Positions 8,952 to 22,660 of a stretch of DNA of 64,000 bases are shown in pieces. Each line of letters starts with the position of its first letter. Positions within the stretch are counted from its first letter, which is position 1. Origin of the DNA: RI-231 sp041394905 (lineage in GTDB: Bacteria > Acidobacteriota > Terriglobia > Bryobacterales > UBA6623); the NCBI GenBank assembly GCA_041394905.1, contig JAWKHJ010000002.1, positions 682,001 through 746,000 on the forward strand, written 5' to 3'. Position numbers and translations under genes: made by a program. The notes below the pieces were generated by a model. It was given only the letters and a program-made list of their open reading frames with translations. It was not told the DNA's origin and ran no database searches.

Positions 8952-9398
8952 CTAGCTCTTGCTCTTCGAGCTCATCTTGCACTCGCACTTGGCGGGGTGG
9001 GAGTGCGTGACGGGTTTCTGACCTTTGCCCATGAGCTCTCTTTCGAGCTTCGACTGCGTCAGTTCAACGCCGTTCGAGTTGCCTTCGAGGAACACCTTCG
9101 TGAGGAATTCTCGGTTTCCGTAGCGATTGAATACGAGCTCGGTCTCCTTGGGCGCGCTTGTGGTCATCGCAGGGATCACGATATGGTCCACTGCGGCATG
9201 ATCGTTCGCGCTGCGGACGAGGATGTTTTCGTCGCCTTGCATGGTAATGACGTATTTGCCGGGCCCCAGGGTGGTGTCGCCAACGACAAACGAGAAGGGG
9301 ATGTTCGCATCGACAGGCATGGTGATTTGCGCCGCCCCGATGCCTTGCAACAGGCCGAAGCCTGCGATGAGCGCTAGAAGAAACTGCCTTGTATTCAT
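8952..9398 (-). CDS. Small secreted protein, tandem paralogue with Cys-rich tail
   Basis: About 148 residues from the Met at 9398 (MNTRQFLLALIAGFGLLQ, signal peptide); an AAGGAGAT-like site precedes this Met and excludes the 14-codon upstream extension. The core DANIPFSFVVGDTTLGPGKY and LVFNRYGNREFLTKVFLEG match the neighbour downstream, so the two arose by duplication. Unlike its partner it ends in HSHPAKCECKMSSKSKS, with two Cys and several Lys. Function unknown. Confidence 0.75.
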   Translation of the reverse strand: MNTRQFLLALIAGFGLLQGIGAAQITMPVDANIPFSFVVGDTTLGPGKYVITMQGDENILVRSANDHAAVDHIVIPAMTTSAPKETELVFNRYGNREFLTKVFLEGNSNGVELTQSKLERELMGKGQKPVTHSHPAKCECKMSSKSKS

Positions 9399-9847
9399 GG
9401 GGATCTCCTTGACCTTCAGACTCTTCAGCTTCGATTTCATTTCTGAATCTCCGCTACGTTTTTCATGCTATCGGCGACCGGCTCTGAATCCCGCTCGTAG
9501 AAGTCACAGGATCGCGACGCGCTTTTTCCCGGGGCCTCGATCGACACTTTTCGCGCTCTCCCGAAGGGCGTTGTCTACTGGGGCGAATCCTCGGGGCATT
9601 ACGAGGACGCCTTGAGAGAATACCGAGGTCTGCGCCTCGACCAGCCTCTTGGCTTGCAGCCCAGTACACCGAGAGCTAGCCTGTCGTCAGAATCCCAAGC
9701 GTACGAGTGCTCTTCGCGAAGCAACCGGCCGCCCAAGGCGCACGCAGCGGCCATACTGAGACACCGAAAGCGCATTCAAAGCACGTCGGTGCGCAGCCCG
9801 AGACCACGAAGGGGCGAATAAACCGGCGCCGAAAAGGAGAAATCGAC
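9399..9847. other. Intergenic region before catalase, nothing recognised
   Basis: About 450 bases between the divergent secreted-protein gene and catalase. The open frames here have biased Arg/Ser/Pro composition and no family resemblance. No convincing -35/-10 pair, operator palindrome or small RNA could be called. The catalase ribosome binding site (AAAAGGAG) lies at its right end. Confidence 0.5.
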
Positions 9848-11296
9848 ATGGCGAATAAGCCGAAGCCCACGACAACAGACGCGGGCATCCCCGTACCCAG
9901 TGATCAACATTCCCTCACCATTGGTCCCAACGGACCGATTCTGCTGCACGATCACTACCTGATCGAGCAAATGGCCAACTTCAACCGCGAGCGGATCCCC
10001 GAACGGCAACCGCACGCCAAAGGCTCGGGCGCTTTCGGGCATTTCGAAGTCACCCAGGACGTGAGCCGCTATACCAAGGCGGCTGTCTTCCAGCCGGGAA
10101 CCAAAACAGACGTCGTCATCCGATTTTCCACCGTCGCCGGCGAACGCGGCAGCCCCGATACTTGGCGCGACCCACGCGGCTTCGCCATCAAGTTCTACAC
10201 GAGCGAAGGTAACCTCGACATCGTCGGGAACAACACGCCGGTCTTTTTCCTGCGCGATCCGATGAAGTTCCAACATTTCATCCGCTCGCAGAAGCGTCGC
10301 GCCGATAACAACCTGCGCGACCACGACATGCAGTGGGACTTCTGGACGCTCTCGCCCGAATCCGCCCACCAGGTCACCTGGCTGATGGGTGATCGCGGCA
10401 TCCCCAAGAGCTGGCGTCACATGAACGGCTACTCCAGCCACACCTATATGTGGGTCAACGCTAACCACGAGAAGTTCTGGGTCAAATACCACTTCAAGAC
10501 CGATCAAGGCATCGACTTTCTCACGCAACAAGAAGCAGACCGGCTGGCCGGCGCCGATGGCGATTACCATACGCGCGACCTTTTTCAGTCGATCGAGCGC
10601 GGCGACTACCCGAGCTGGACGCTGAAGATGCAGATCATGCCGTTCGACGAAGCCGAGACCTATCGCTTCAATCCGTTCGACCTGACCAAGGTTTGGCCGC
10701 ACGCCGACTATCCGCTCATCGAGGTCGGCAAGCTCACGCTCAACCAAAACCCAACCGACCACCACACGCAGATCGAGCAGGCGGCCTTCGAGCCCAACAA
10801 CATGGTGCCCGGCACCGGCATCAGCCCGGACAAGATGCTGCTCGCACGCGTATTCAGCTATGCGGACGCGCACCGCCACCGCATCGGCGTCAACTACAAG
10901 CAGATCCCGGTCAACAAGCCGAAATGCCCGGTCCACAGCTACAGCAAGGACGGCGCCATGCGTGTGGAGAACGTTTCCGACCCCGTCTACGCCCCGAACT
11001 CCAAGGGCGGTCCGCACGCCGATCCGGAGAGCTATCCCGAGGACAACATCTGGAGCGCGCAAGGGGACTTCGTGCGCGAGGCCTACACCTTGCGCAAAGA
11101 TGATGACGACTACGGCCAACCCGGCGTGCTGGTGCGCAAGGTGATGGACGATGCGCAACGCGACCGCCTTGTCTCGAACATCGTCGGCCATCTGTCTGCC
11201 GGCGTCTCCGAACCGGTCTTGCAGCGCGCGTTCGAATATTGGCGCAACATCGATCCCGACATCGGCGCAAGGGTCGAGAAAGGCGTTCGCGGCTAG
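9848..11296 (+). CDS. Monofunctional haem catalase (small-subunit type)
   Basis: 482 residues from ATG 9848, chosen because AAAAGGAG lies 7 bases upstream and the protein then starts as usual for the family; an upstream in-frame Met at 9707 would add 47 atypical residues. The distal His is His56 in RIPERQPHAKGSG, the Asn lies in DIVGNNTPVFFLRD, and the proximal haem-ligand Tyr is about residue 338 in ARVFSYADAHRHRIG. It disproportionates hydrogen peroxide in the cytoplasm; no signal peptide. The length is that of clade 3 catalases. A strong hairpin follows the stop. Confidence 0.96.
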   Translation: MANKPKPTTTDAGIPVPSDQHSLTIGPNGPILLHDHYLIEQMANFNRERIPERQPHAKGSGAFGHFEVTQDVSRYTKAAVFQPGTKTDVVIRFSTVAGERGSPDTWRDPRGFAIKFYTSEGNLDIVGNNTPVFFLRDPMKFQHFIRSQKRRADNNLRDHDMQWDFWTLSPESAHQVTWLMGDRGIPKSWRHMNGYSSHTYMWVNANHEKFWVKYHFKTDQGIDFLTQQEADRLAGADGDYHTRDLFQSIERGDYPSWTLKMQIMPFDEAETYRFNPFDLTKVWPHADYPLIEVGKLTLNQNPTDHHTQIEQAAFEPNNMVPGTGISPDKMLLARVFSYADAHRHRIGVNYKQIPVNKPKCPVHSYSKDGAMRVENVSDPVYAPNSKGGPHADPESYPEDNIWSAQGDFVREAYTLRKDDDDYGQPGVLVRKVMDDAQRDRLVSNIVGHLSAGVSEPVLQRAFEYWRNIDPDIGARVEKGVRG

Positions 11297-11308
11297 CGCC
11301 CTAGCGGG

Positions 11309-11341
11309 CCTTGCGGCGCACGTATGCCGTGCGCCGCAAGG
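11309..11341 (+). terminator. Strong hairpin after catalase
   Basis: A 13-bp perfect stem, CCTTGCGGCGCAC at 11309-11321 and GTGCGCCGCAAGG at 11329-11341, with a 7-base loop, starting 12 bases past the catalase stop. No T-run follows. Its position argues that the next gene starts beyond it (GTG 11371). Confidence 0.65.
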
Positions 11342-11370
11342 TCGGCCGCTCGAGGTGCTATCTTTTCTGG

Positions 11371-12357
11371 GTGACTCCTCTGGACATCCATCCCGCCGGC
11401 CCCAATCGCCGCCGCTTCTTGGCTGCATCCGCCGGCGGCGCGCTGGCCGCCTGCTCTTCGTCCCAACCGGAGCCCGAAGTGAGCCAAGCCAGCGAAGAGC
11501 CGGCTCTCGACGGCGGCTTCATCGACGGCCACGTGCACGTCTGGACGCCGGACACCGACGCCTACCCGATCTCGCCCAAGTACGAGAAGGCGGACATGAA
11601 ACCGCCCAGCTTCACGCCCGAAGAGCTCTTCGCCCACTGCCGCCCCCTCGGAGTCGAGCGCATCAACCTCATCCAGATGTCGTTCTACCAGGACGACCAC
11701 CGCTACATGCTCGACATGATGGCGAGCCATCCCGGAATCTTTTCCGGCACGGGCCTGCTCACCGACATCACCGCCGACGGCGCTCGCCCGGCCGATCGCA
11801 TGCGCGAGCTCGGCGACAAAGGACTAAAGGCGTTTCGTATTGGGGGGCGCTCGTCGGCCGACGGCCCTGGGTGGATGGAGCATCCCAACTACAAGGAGCT
11901 CTACAAGGTCGCTTCTGAGCGCGGGTTGATCTTGAGCTTCCTCGTCAACCCGGCGGATTTGGCCGAAGTGGACCGGCTCTGCGCGGAGTTCCCCGATGCG
12001 CCCGTGATCATCGACCACTTGGCGCGCCTGCGGGTCGCCAGCCCGACGCTCGCCGAAGACACCGAGAAGCTGTTGCGCTTGGCCGACCGGCCCAAGGTGT
12101 GGGTCAAAGTCGGCGCCTTCTACGCGCTCAGCGCCGACGGGCCGCCCTACGTCGACTTGCTGCCGCTGATCCAGCGCGTCGTCTCGACCTTTGGCGCCGA
12201 GCGCTGCATGTGGGAGTCGGATTGCCCCTTCCAGGTGCAGCCCCCCAATACCTACGCCGCTTCCGTCGAGCTCATCCGCGACAGGGCCGACTTCCTCTCG
12301 AACGACCAGAAGCGTCAGTTGTTGAGCAAGACGGCCGAGTCGCTGCTGTTCGCCTAG
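11371..12357 (+). CDS. Amidohydrolase-2 family TIM-barrel hydrolase, Tat lipoprotein
   Basis: About 328 residues from GTG 11371, which places the twin-arginine motif NRRRFLAAS and a lipobox ending LAAC (then SSSQPEP) at a normal distance; an earlier in-frame Met at 11311 lies within the catalase terminator. The barrel begins with GGFIDGHVHVW (the HxH metal motif), later SFLVNPADLAEVDRL, APVIIDHLARL and RCMWESDCPFQ. These are marks of the Amidohydro_2 group, which includes decarboxylases and lactonases. The substrate cannot be told. Lipidation and Tat export suggest the folded enzyme acts in the periplasm. Confidence 0.85.
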   Translation: MTPLDIHPAGPNRRRFLAASAGGALAACSSSQPEPEVSQASEEPALDGGFIDGHVHVWTPDTDAYPISPKYEKADMKPPSFTPEELFAHCRPLGVERINLIQMSFYQDDHRYMLDMMASHPGIFSGTGLLTDITADGARPADRMRELGDKGLKAFRIGGRSSADGPGWMEHPNYKELYKVASERGLILSFLVNPADLAEVDRLCAEFPDAPVIIDHLARLRVASPTLAEDTEKLLRLADRPKVWVKVGAFYALSADGPPYVDLLPLIQRVVSTFGAERCMWESDCPFQVQPPNTYAASVELIRDRADFLSNDQKRQLLSKTAESLLFA

Positions 12358-12369
12358 CCGACACTGTCC

Positions 12370-14150
12370 TTACCAATCTGGGATGCCTAATTTCACACGG
12401 CCGCCATCGGTCAAGCGATTGGCGTCCCAGTGCGGTTGCCAGGTTTGCTCGACCACGACTTTGCGCACCCCTGGAACCCGCAGTAGTGTCTGGCGTACCG
12501 GGCTCGAGTTGCCGCCCGAGCCGTAGGCGAAGTAGCCCAGGCGCGGACGTCCGCGGCTCGGCATCGCCATCACTACGTGAACCACGTCGCCGCGCACGCG
12601 CACGTCGTAGACCAGCCCAAGGTCGACCACGCTCGGCCGCGCGGCATAGAGCTGTTCGTCCTGGCATTCCGCGAGCGCATCCCATAGTGCTTGCTTCGGG
12701 ATGGGGCTGTCGCCGGCCTCGCCTTGGCGCGCCAATCTGCCTTGCGGCTTGGCCGCCGCCACGTCTGATGGCAGATCCTCGAGTGTTGGCGTCAGCGGAT
12801 GCAGTAGGCCGTGGCGCATGTTCTCGACCATCCCCGGCCCCGCCTCGCGCGTGAACGGCATGGTCAGGTAGGCGTTGCGTTGCCGCAGCACGGCCCCGGC
12901 CGGCAAGCTCGCACCGTGGAAGAGTTGCCGGCTCCAGACGTGGCCGTGCCACTTGTAATACATCCGCGCCGCACCGGGATGCGTGAGGCCGCCCAAGTTC
13001 TGCGCCTCGTGCTCGAGGAAGAGCGCAATAAACGAGTCTTCGGTCTGAGAATTGAAGAAGCCCGTTCCCCACAGGTTTTCGGCTTGGCCTTGGGGCGGCT
13101 CGCCGATGTTCAGCTTGCCGTCCGGGCCCATCCAAACGGTGTCCGTGAACGACATGCCGGAGAACACCCACTCGTCATCGCGCATATATCCGATGTCGAT
13201 GTCCTCGATCACCTGTATCGAGCCCACTTTGAGGAACCACGGCGTACCCGCGTAGAAGCGGTACTCGATGAACATGTTCATCCGCGACGGCGAGAACAGC
13301 GGATGCACGGTGGAATAGGGGAATCCCCAGCGCCGGACCGTGAGCGACAGTGGTCCGCGGATCACCTCGTAATCGGGGACCGTCGGCCAATTCGTGACGC
13401 GCAGCTTCTGAAAGTTGCCGGAGGTGACGTAATCGTGCGCCCAGTCGATGCCCGGCGGCTCGCCATGGCCTTCGCCGCCGGCGAACAACTCCAGGCCGTG
13501 CTCACGCTTGTAGGTCAGCCTCTCGAGCTGCCCCATCTGGTCGGAGAGCTTGCCGCGAAAATAATCGTTCTCGAAGCTCAGCGCGAATCCCTCGCCGTCC
13601 ACGGTCAGGTCGGTCGGATAGTCGGGCAGCTCTGCGTCCGGGTTGCCGTAGAACAGCACCCAGTAGGTGCGCTCGTGCGCGGGCGAGTCGGCAAAGAAGG
13701 TGACGCGGCATTGCCGCTCAGGCCACGGCGCACTTCCTCATCCACCTGGCTGCGCACTTCTTGCAACACGCCGCCGGTCGCGCGCGCCACGCGGACCTCA
13801 CGGCGCAGAGAGGAGATGCGCTCCTCGGGGAACGCCGCGACCAGCTCGATGGGTTCGCCCGACCGCGCCAGATTCACCGTCTCGTCGAGCGCGAGCACGC
13901 GCGCGTACCGCCACCCCTTGGCCCAGGCTTGCCACGGCGAGGGCAGGTCCGTAACGGCGATGTCGCGGCTAGCCGTCAGGACCGTGTCGCCGAGCGGCTG
14001 CTGCTGTTGCTGTTCGAGGGTGAGCGAGATGCGCAGCGAGTCCGCGATGCTGCGTGCGAGCCGAAAGTCCTTCTTGCGATGGGCCTCCTCGAGCAGGCGC
14101 ATCTTTTGGTCGAAAGAGTCGGTGCGTTGCCAGTAGGTCGTTTCCGCCAT
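12370..14150 (-). CDS. Beta-sandwich domain protein with C-terminal DUF59/MIP18-like domain
   Basis: Composite of two frames joined near 13707, where VRRGLSG in one frame continues as VTFFADSPAHERTYWVLF in the other; about 590 residues. The N-terminal 140 residues are charged and helical. A central region (LSFENDYFRGKLSDQMGQLE, then MNMFIEYRFYAGTPWFLKVG) looks like a galactose-mutarotase or lyase-type beta-sandwich. The last 110 residues match the DUF59/PaaD pattern: VVDLGLVYDVRVRGDVVHVV, LLRVPGVRKVVVEQTWQPHW and a final RVKLGIPDW. The Cys usual in this domain is absent. I do not recognise the whole protein; an enzyme on a sugar or lactone-like substrate is only a guess. It starts 54 bases from the divergent aldo/keto reductase gene. 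Confidence 0.6.
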
Positions 14151-14204
14151 GGTTTTGTCGTGCTGCTAGTGTAGCCGCCGCGCAGCCGGTGTTAGAATCC
14201 CTGC

Positions 14205-15293
14205 ATGCGTTGCCTGTCGCGCCGCTCGTTTCTCGCTGCCGCCGCCGCCGGTGCGGCCAAGGCAGCATCCCTGCCGGCGGTCACCGAATATCGCCGCGGA
14301 GGCATGGTTTACCGCAAGCTCGGCGGCTCCGACCTCTACGTCTCGCTGCTCTCGTTCGGTTCTCACACTGACCCCGCCTACAAAGTCCCCGCCGAGCACG
14401 GCATGGTGCTCAACGAAGAGGGGCAGCGCCGTCGTGACCGTCAGCTCTCGCGCGCGTTCGACCGCGGCGTCAACATGGTCGACACCTACGAGAACAACGG
14501 CCAGTGGGAGCCGCTCGCGAAGCTCATCCAGGGCAAGCGCGACAAAGTGCTCGTCTCCATCTGCCGCCAGTTCAACATGTTCGTCGGCGAAAACATCGAC
14601 CGCGCCGCTAAGCTCTACGGCCACGTCGACATGTACCGCATCTACCTGCCGGCGGGCGAGCGCGTGCGCGACCAGGACCTGGAAGACTGGGACATGCTGC
14701 GCAAGGCGAAACGCGCCGGCAAGCTGCGCACCATCGGCATCTCGACCCACAGCGAGGCCGTGATGATGAGCGCGCTCGAGGAGTTTGAAGACCTCGACTA
14801 CGTGATGTTCCCCTACAACTTCATCCACGCGCGCACCGACTACACCGACTTCCTGCCGGCGGCGCGCAAGAAAAACGTAGGGCTGATCGCCATCAAGCCG
14901 CTCTCGGCCGGCTCCATCGTCCATCTCGATCCGCTGGCCCGCCCTGGCGCCAAGCCCGAGAACAGCCAGATGCAGCTCTACCGCGACGCGCAACGGCCCT
15001 TGCCGCCTGCCGTTGTCAGCGAACTGACTAAGAGCCTGGGCCGCATGCCCGACGAGACGCTCTGCCAGGCCGCGTTGCGCTTCGCCTACTCGCGCCCGTT
15101 CCTTACCGCCGCCATGCCTGGTATGTTCGACGACTTCATGGTCGACGAGAACTACGCCGCACTGCAGCGCTCGCTCGAGCTCTCCCGCGAGGAGCTCGCT
15201 ACGCTCGACGCCGCTCGCCAAGTCGTCGACGCCGCCGGATCGCGATGGTTGCCGCGGCACTACCGCTGGCTCGACCGCGAGTTCAAAGCGTGA
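14205..15293 (+). CDS. Tat-exported aldo/keto reductase-like protein
   Basis: 362 residues with a twin-arginine signal (SRRSFLAAAAAGAAKAA). The barrel follows the aldo/keto reductase order: MVYRKLGGSDLYVSLLSFGS, GVNMVDTYENNG (Asp and Tyr of the tetrad), VDMYRIYLP, RTIGISTHS, FPYNFIHARTDY, and VGLIAIKPLSAGS. The strand that normally supplies the catalytic Lys reads VLVSICRQF, and the tetrad His position reads YRIYLP, so neither Lys nor His is evident; the activity may differ from NADPH-dependent reduction. The stop overlaps the GTG start of the next gene, so they are co-translated. Confidence 0.8.
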   Translation: MRCLSRRSFLAAAAAGAAKAASLPAVTEYRRGGMVYRKLGGSDLYVSLLSFGSHTDPAYKVPAEHGMVLNEEGQRRRDRQLSRAFDRGVNMVDTYENNGQWEPLAKLIQGKRDKVLVSICRQFNMFVGENIDRAAKLYGHVDMYRIYLPAGERVRDQDLEDWDMLRKAKRAGKLRTIGISTHSEAVMMSALEEFEDLDYVMFPYNFIHARTDYTDFLPAARKKNVGLIAIKPLSAGSIVHLDPLARPGAKPENSQMQLYRDAQRPLPPAVVSELTKSLGRMPDETLCQAALRFAYSRPFLTAAMPGMFDDFMVDENYAALQRSLELSREELATLDAARQVVDAAGSRWLPRHYRWLDREFKA

Positions 15294-16631
15294 GCTCCGA
15301 CCCATCGCAACTCTTGCGCGCCCTCGTCCTGGCGCTTGCGTTCGTCGCCGCGTCGGCCGCCCAGCAAAACGACCTCAAGCAGGCCGGCGTCTGCTCGCGC
15401 TGCCACGTCGTGCAGGTGATCGAATGGCAGACCTCGGCGCACTCCGCCGCCGGCGCGGCCTGCATGAATTGCCACGGCGAGAGCAAGGCCCACGTCGCCA
15501 ACGAGCGCAACGAGGTCAGCCCGGACCGTATCCCGCGGGGCGCCGCCGCCGACGGGCTGTGCCAGACCTGCCACGCCTCCGGCTGCCCCTCGACCGGCAA
15601 GACCGCTGGCTGCACCAGCTGCCACAACCAACATTCGCTCACTAACCCCGAGCAGATCGAGACCTTTCAGGGCAATCGCTCCTCGCACCCCATTCAGGCC
15701 GAGGTCGCGAAGCTGGAACAATTCCACGCCGCGCTCGATCGCGCCGAGAAGCTCGTGACGGCGAGCCAGTGGCGCGAAGCCAAAGCCGCCTTCGAGGCTG
15801 CGCTCGCGATCCGTCCCGGCGACCCGAAAACACTCGGGCGTGTCCTCTTCTGCGAACGTCGGCTCAACCCGTCGATTCCCGGGTTCGAGATCGTGGGCGA
15901 CGAGTTCGACCCGGTCTCCGGCCTCGCGCGCCGCGTGCGCGTTGCCGGCCTCGGCATCGAGATGTTGCTCGTGCCTGCCGGCGAGTTCGACCTGGGCTCG
16001 GACACGCTCGACGATTTCAAGCCCGTCCATACGGTCTTCGTCGAAGCCTTCTACCCGGGCCGCCACGAACTGACCCAGCAGCAGTGGGAGGCGGTCGCGG
16101 CCTGAACCCGAGCGAGCACAAAGATCCGCAGCATCCCGTGGAGCGCGTCTCGTGGAGGACGCCCAGGCCTTCCTCGCAAAGCTCAGCCAAACTGTCCCTG
16201 GCGGCGGGTTCCGGCTGCCGACCGAGGCCGAGTGGGAGTACGCTGCACGCGCCGGCGAGCCGCCTGCCGACGCAGCCCAGCTGGCGCAGTTCGCTTGGTT
16301 CCGGCAGGACGCCGGGAGCGTGCCTTCGGATGCCGACTTTCCTCGCCTGGAGCACTTCTCCACCCAGCCCGTCGGACGCAAGCTGCCCAACGCTTGGGGC
16401 TTCTTCGACATGCAGGGCAATGTCTGGGAGTGGACGTCGAGCCTGTTCCGGCCGTACTTCTACGATCCGGCGGACGGACGCGAATCCCTCTCGGCCCAGG
16501 GCGATCGTATTTTGCGCGGAGGCGGTTATCCCGATCCGGCTTTCTTGCTCGATCTCGCATTGCGCCACCCCGAGCGCCCCACGCGCCGCTATCGCTGGAA
16601 CGGTTTCCGCGTGGCGCGCAGCGTCCCCTAG
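15290..16631 (+). CDS. Multiheme cytochrome c fused to an FGE-sulfatase-like domain
   Basis: Composite, about 447 residues. The GTG at 15290 overlaps the previous stop and begins a signal peptide (LLRALVLALAFVAASAAQQ). Four CxxCH haem sites follow: CSRCH, CMNCH, CQTCH and CTSCH within residues 35-125. A helical linker (KLVTASQWREAKAAFEAAL, TPR-like) leads to an FGE/EgtB/PvdO-type domain: MLLVPAGEFDLGS, ELTQQQWEAV, NPSEHKDPQHPVERVSW, FRLPTEAEWEYAARAG, NAWGFFDMQGNVWEWTSS and NGFRVAR. Frame breaks near 16101 and 16150 fall inside otherwise perfect family strings. The Cys pair of true formylglycine-generating enzyme is absent (RILRGGGYPDPAF), so sulfatase maturation is unlikely. Periplasmic electron transfer is inferred. 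Confidence 0.75.
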
Positions 16632-16793
16632 TCGGTCATCGACCCCGCGTGAGAGTGCGCACAGGTGGGGCATTCGCCCCAGATGGGGCGCATCTCCCTG
16701 TAACGGCGAGCTTTTCCTCGGCGCTTTCCACGCCTCTAGAGACCTTTGGTCTTGGCATTCGAGTTGCTGAGTCAACGGCTGCTGGTCGGCGCT

Positions 16794-17660
16794 ATGACGT
16801 TTCTCACAGCCGTAGGGGCAATTGGCGGATTAACGCTGGTGTTGGCCGGCTTGCTGGTCCTCGCAAATCGCAGCCTCTACGTCGAAGAAGACCCGCGCAT
16901 CGATCAAGTCGACGATATGCTGCCGCACGCAAACTGCGGCGCTTGCGGTTTCCCCGGTTGCCGTCCGTTCGCCGAGGCCCTGGTTCTGGGGCAGGCCTTG
17001 CCGGGCAAATGCACCGTCAGTTCGGACGAGGGCCGTGCGCGGATCGCGGCTTTCCTCGGTGTCGATGTCGGCGCCGAGGAAAAGCGCGTGGCGCGCTTGG
17101 CTTGCGCCGGCGGGTCCAATGTTGCGCGCAACCATGCACACTACGACGGGTTGCAGACCTGCGCTGCGGCCGCGAAAGTAGCCGGTGGCGGCAAGGGCTG
17201 CTACTGGGGCTGCCTGGGCCTCGCGGACTGCGAAGTCTCGTGTGACTTCGACGCAATCCACATGGATGAGCACGGCCTGCCCGTGGTCGACGAGAAGCTC
17301 TGCACCGCGTGCGGCGACTGCGTAGCGGCTTGTCCGAAGGACTTGTTCTCGCTGCAACCGCTCAGCCGCCGCTTGTGGGTCAATTGCCGCTCGCTCGAGG
17401 CCGGCGACGAGCTGCTAGCCGACTGCGAGGTCGCCTGCACTGCCTGCGGGCGTTGCGCGATGGACGCGCCCGCCGGGCAGATCGTGATGCGCAACAACCT
17501 GCCCGTGATCGACTACGCCAAGGGCCCGCTCACGCAAGTTCCCACACGGCGCTGCCCCACTGGCGCCATCGTGTGGCTCGACGAGTTACAGGGCGCGGTC
17601 AAAGGACCTGCTGCCCGCAAGGTCATTCGAAAAGGGGCCCTGCAAGACGCTCCTAGTTAA
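16794..17660 (+). CDS. rnfB: Electron transport complex protein RnfB
   Basis: About 288 residues from ATG 16794, where the N-terminal membrane helix (LTAVGAIGGLTLVLAGLLVL) begins at once; TTG 16746 would add 16 residues. The RnfB Cys cluster ANCGACGFPGCRPFAEAL is followed by ferredoxin-like clusters: KGCYWGCLGLADCEVSC, CTACGDCVAACP and CTACGRCAMDAP. RnfB receives electrons from reduced ferredoxin and passes them to RnfC/D/G in the ion-pumping Rnf complex. It is separated from the other rnf genes by nifJ, an unusual order that places the ferredoxin-reducing enzyme inside the operon. Confidence 0.93.
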   Translation: MTFLTAVGAIGGLTLVLAGLLVLANRSLYVEEDPRIDQVDDMLPHANCGACGFPGCRPFAEALVLGQALPGKCTVSSDEGRARIAAFLGVDVGAEEKRVARLACAGGSNVARNHAHYDGLQTCAAAAKVAGGGKGCYWGCLGLADCEVSCDFDAIHMDEHGLPVVDEKLCTACGDCVAACPKDLFSLQPLSRRLWVNCRSLEAGDELLADCEVACTACGRCAMDAPAGQIVMRNNLPVIDYAKGPLTQVPTRRCPTGAIVWLDELQGAVKGPAARKVIRKGALQDAPS

Positions 17661-17674
17661 ACGAGGTAACGACG

Positions 17675-22649
<4,975 letters not shown>

Positions 22650-22660
22650 GGCGGCCGGAT

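Noticed and set aside
9776..11428. 550-codon open frame antisense to catalase
   Set aside because: It is a shadow frame of a strongly conserved catalase; composition is skewed (Val, Arg, Asp) and it has no family motif.
15290..16631. Role of the FGE-like domain in maturing the two sulfatases of this window
   Set aside because: The Cys pair needed by formylglycine-generating enzyme is absent, and the genes are more than 30 kb apart.
16666..16681. Hairpin TGGGGC-ATTC-GCCCCA before rnfB as a terminator
   Set aside because: Only six pairs and no T-run; too weak to call in GC-rich sequence.
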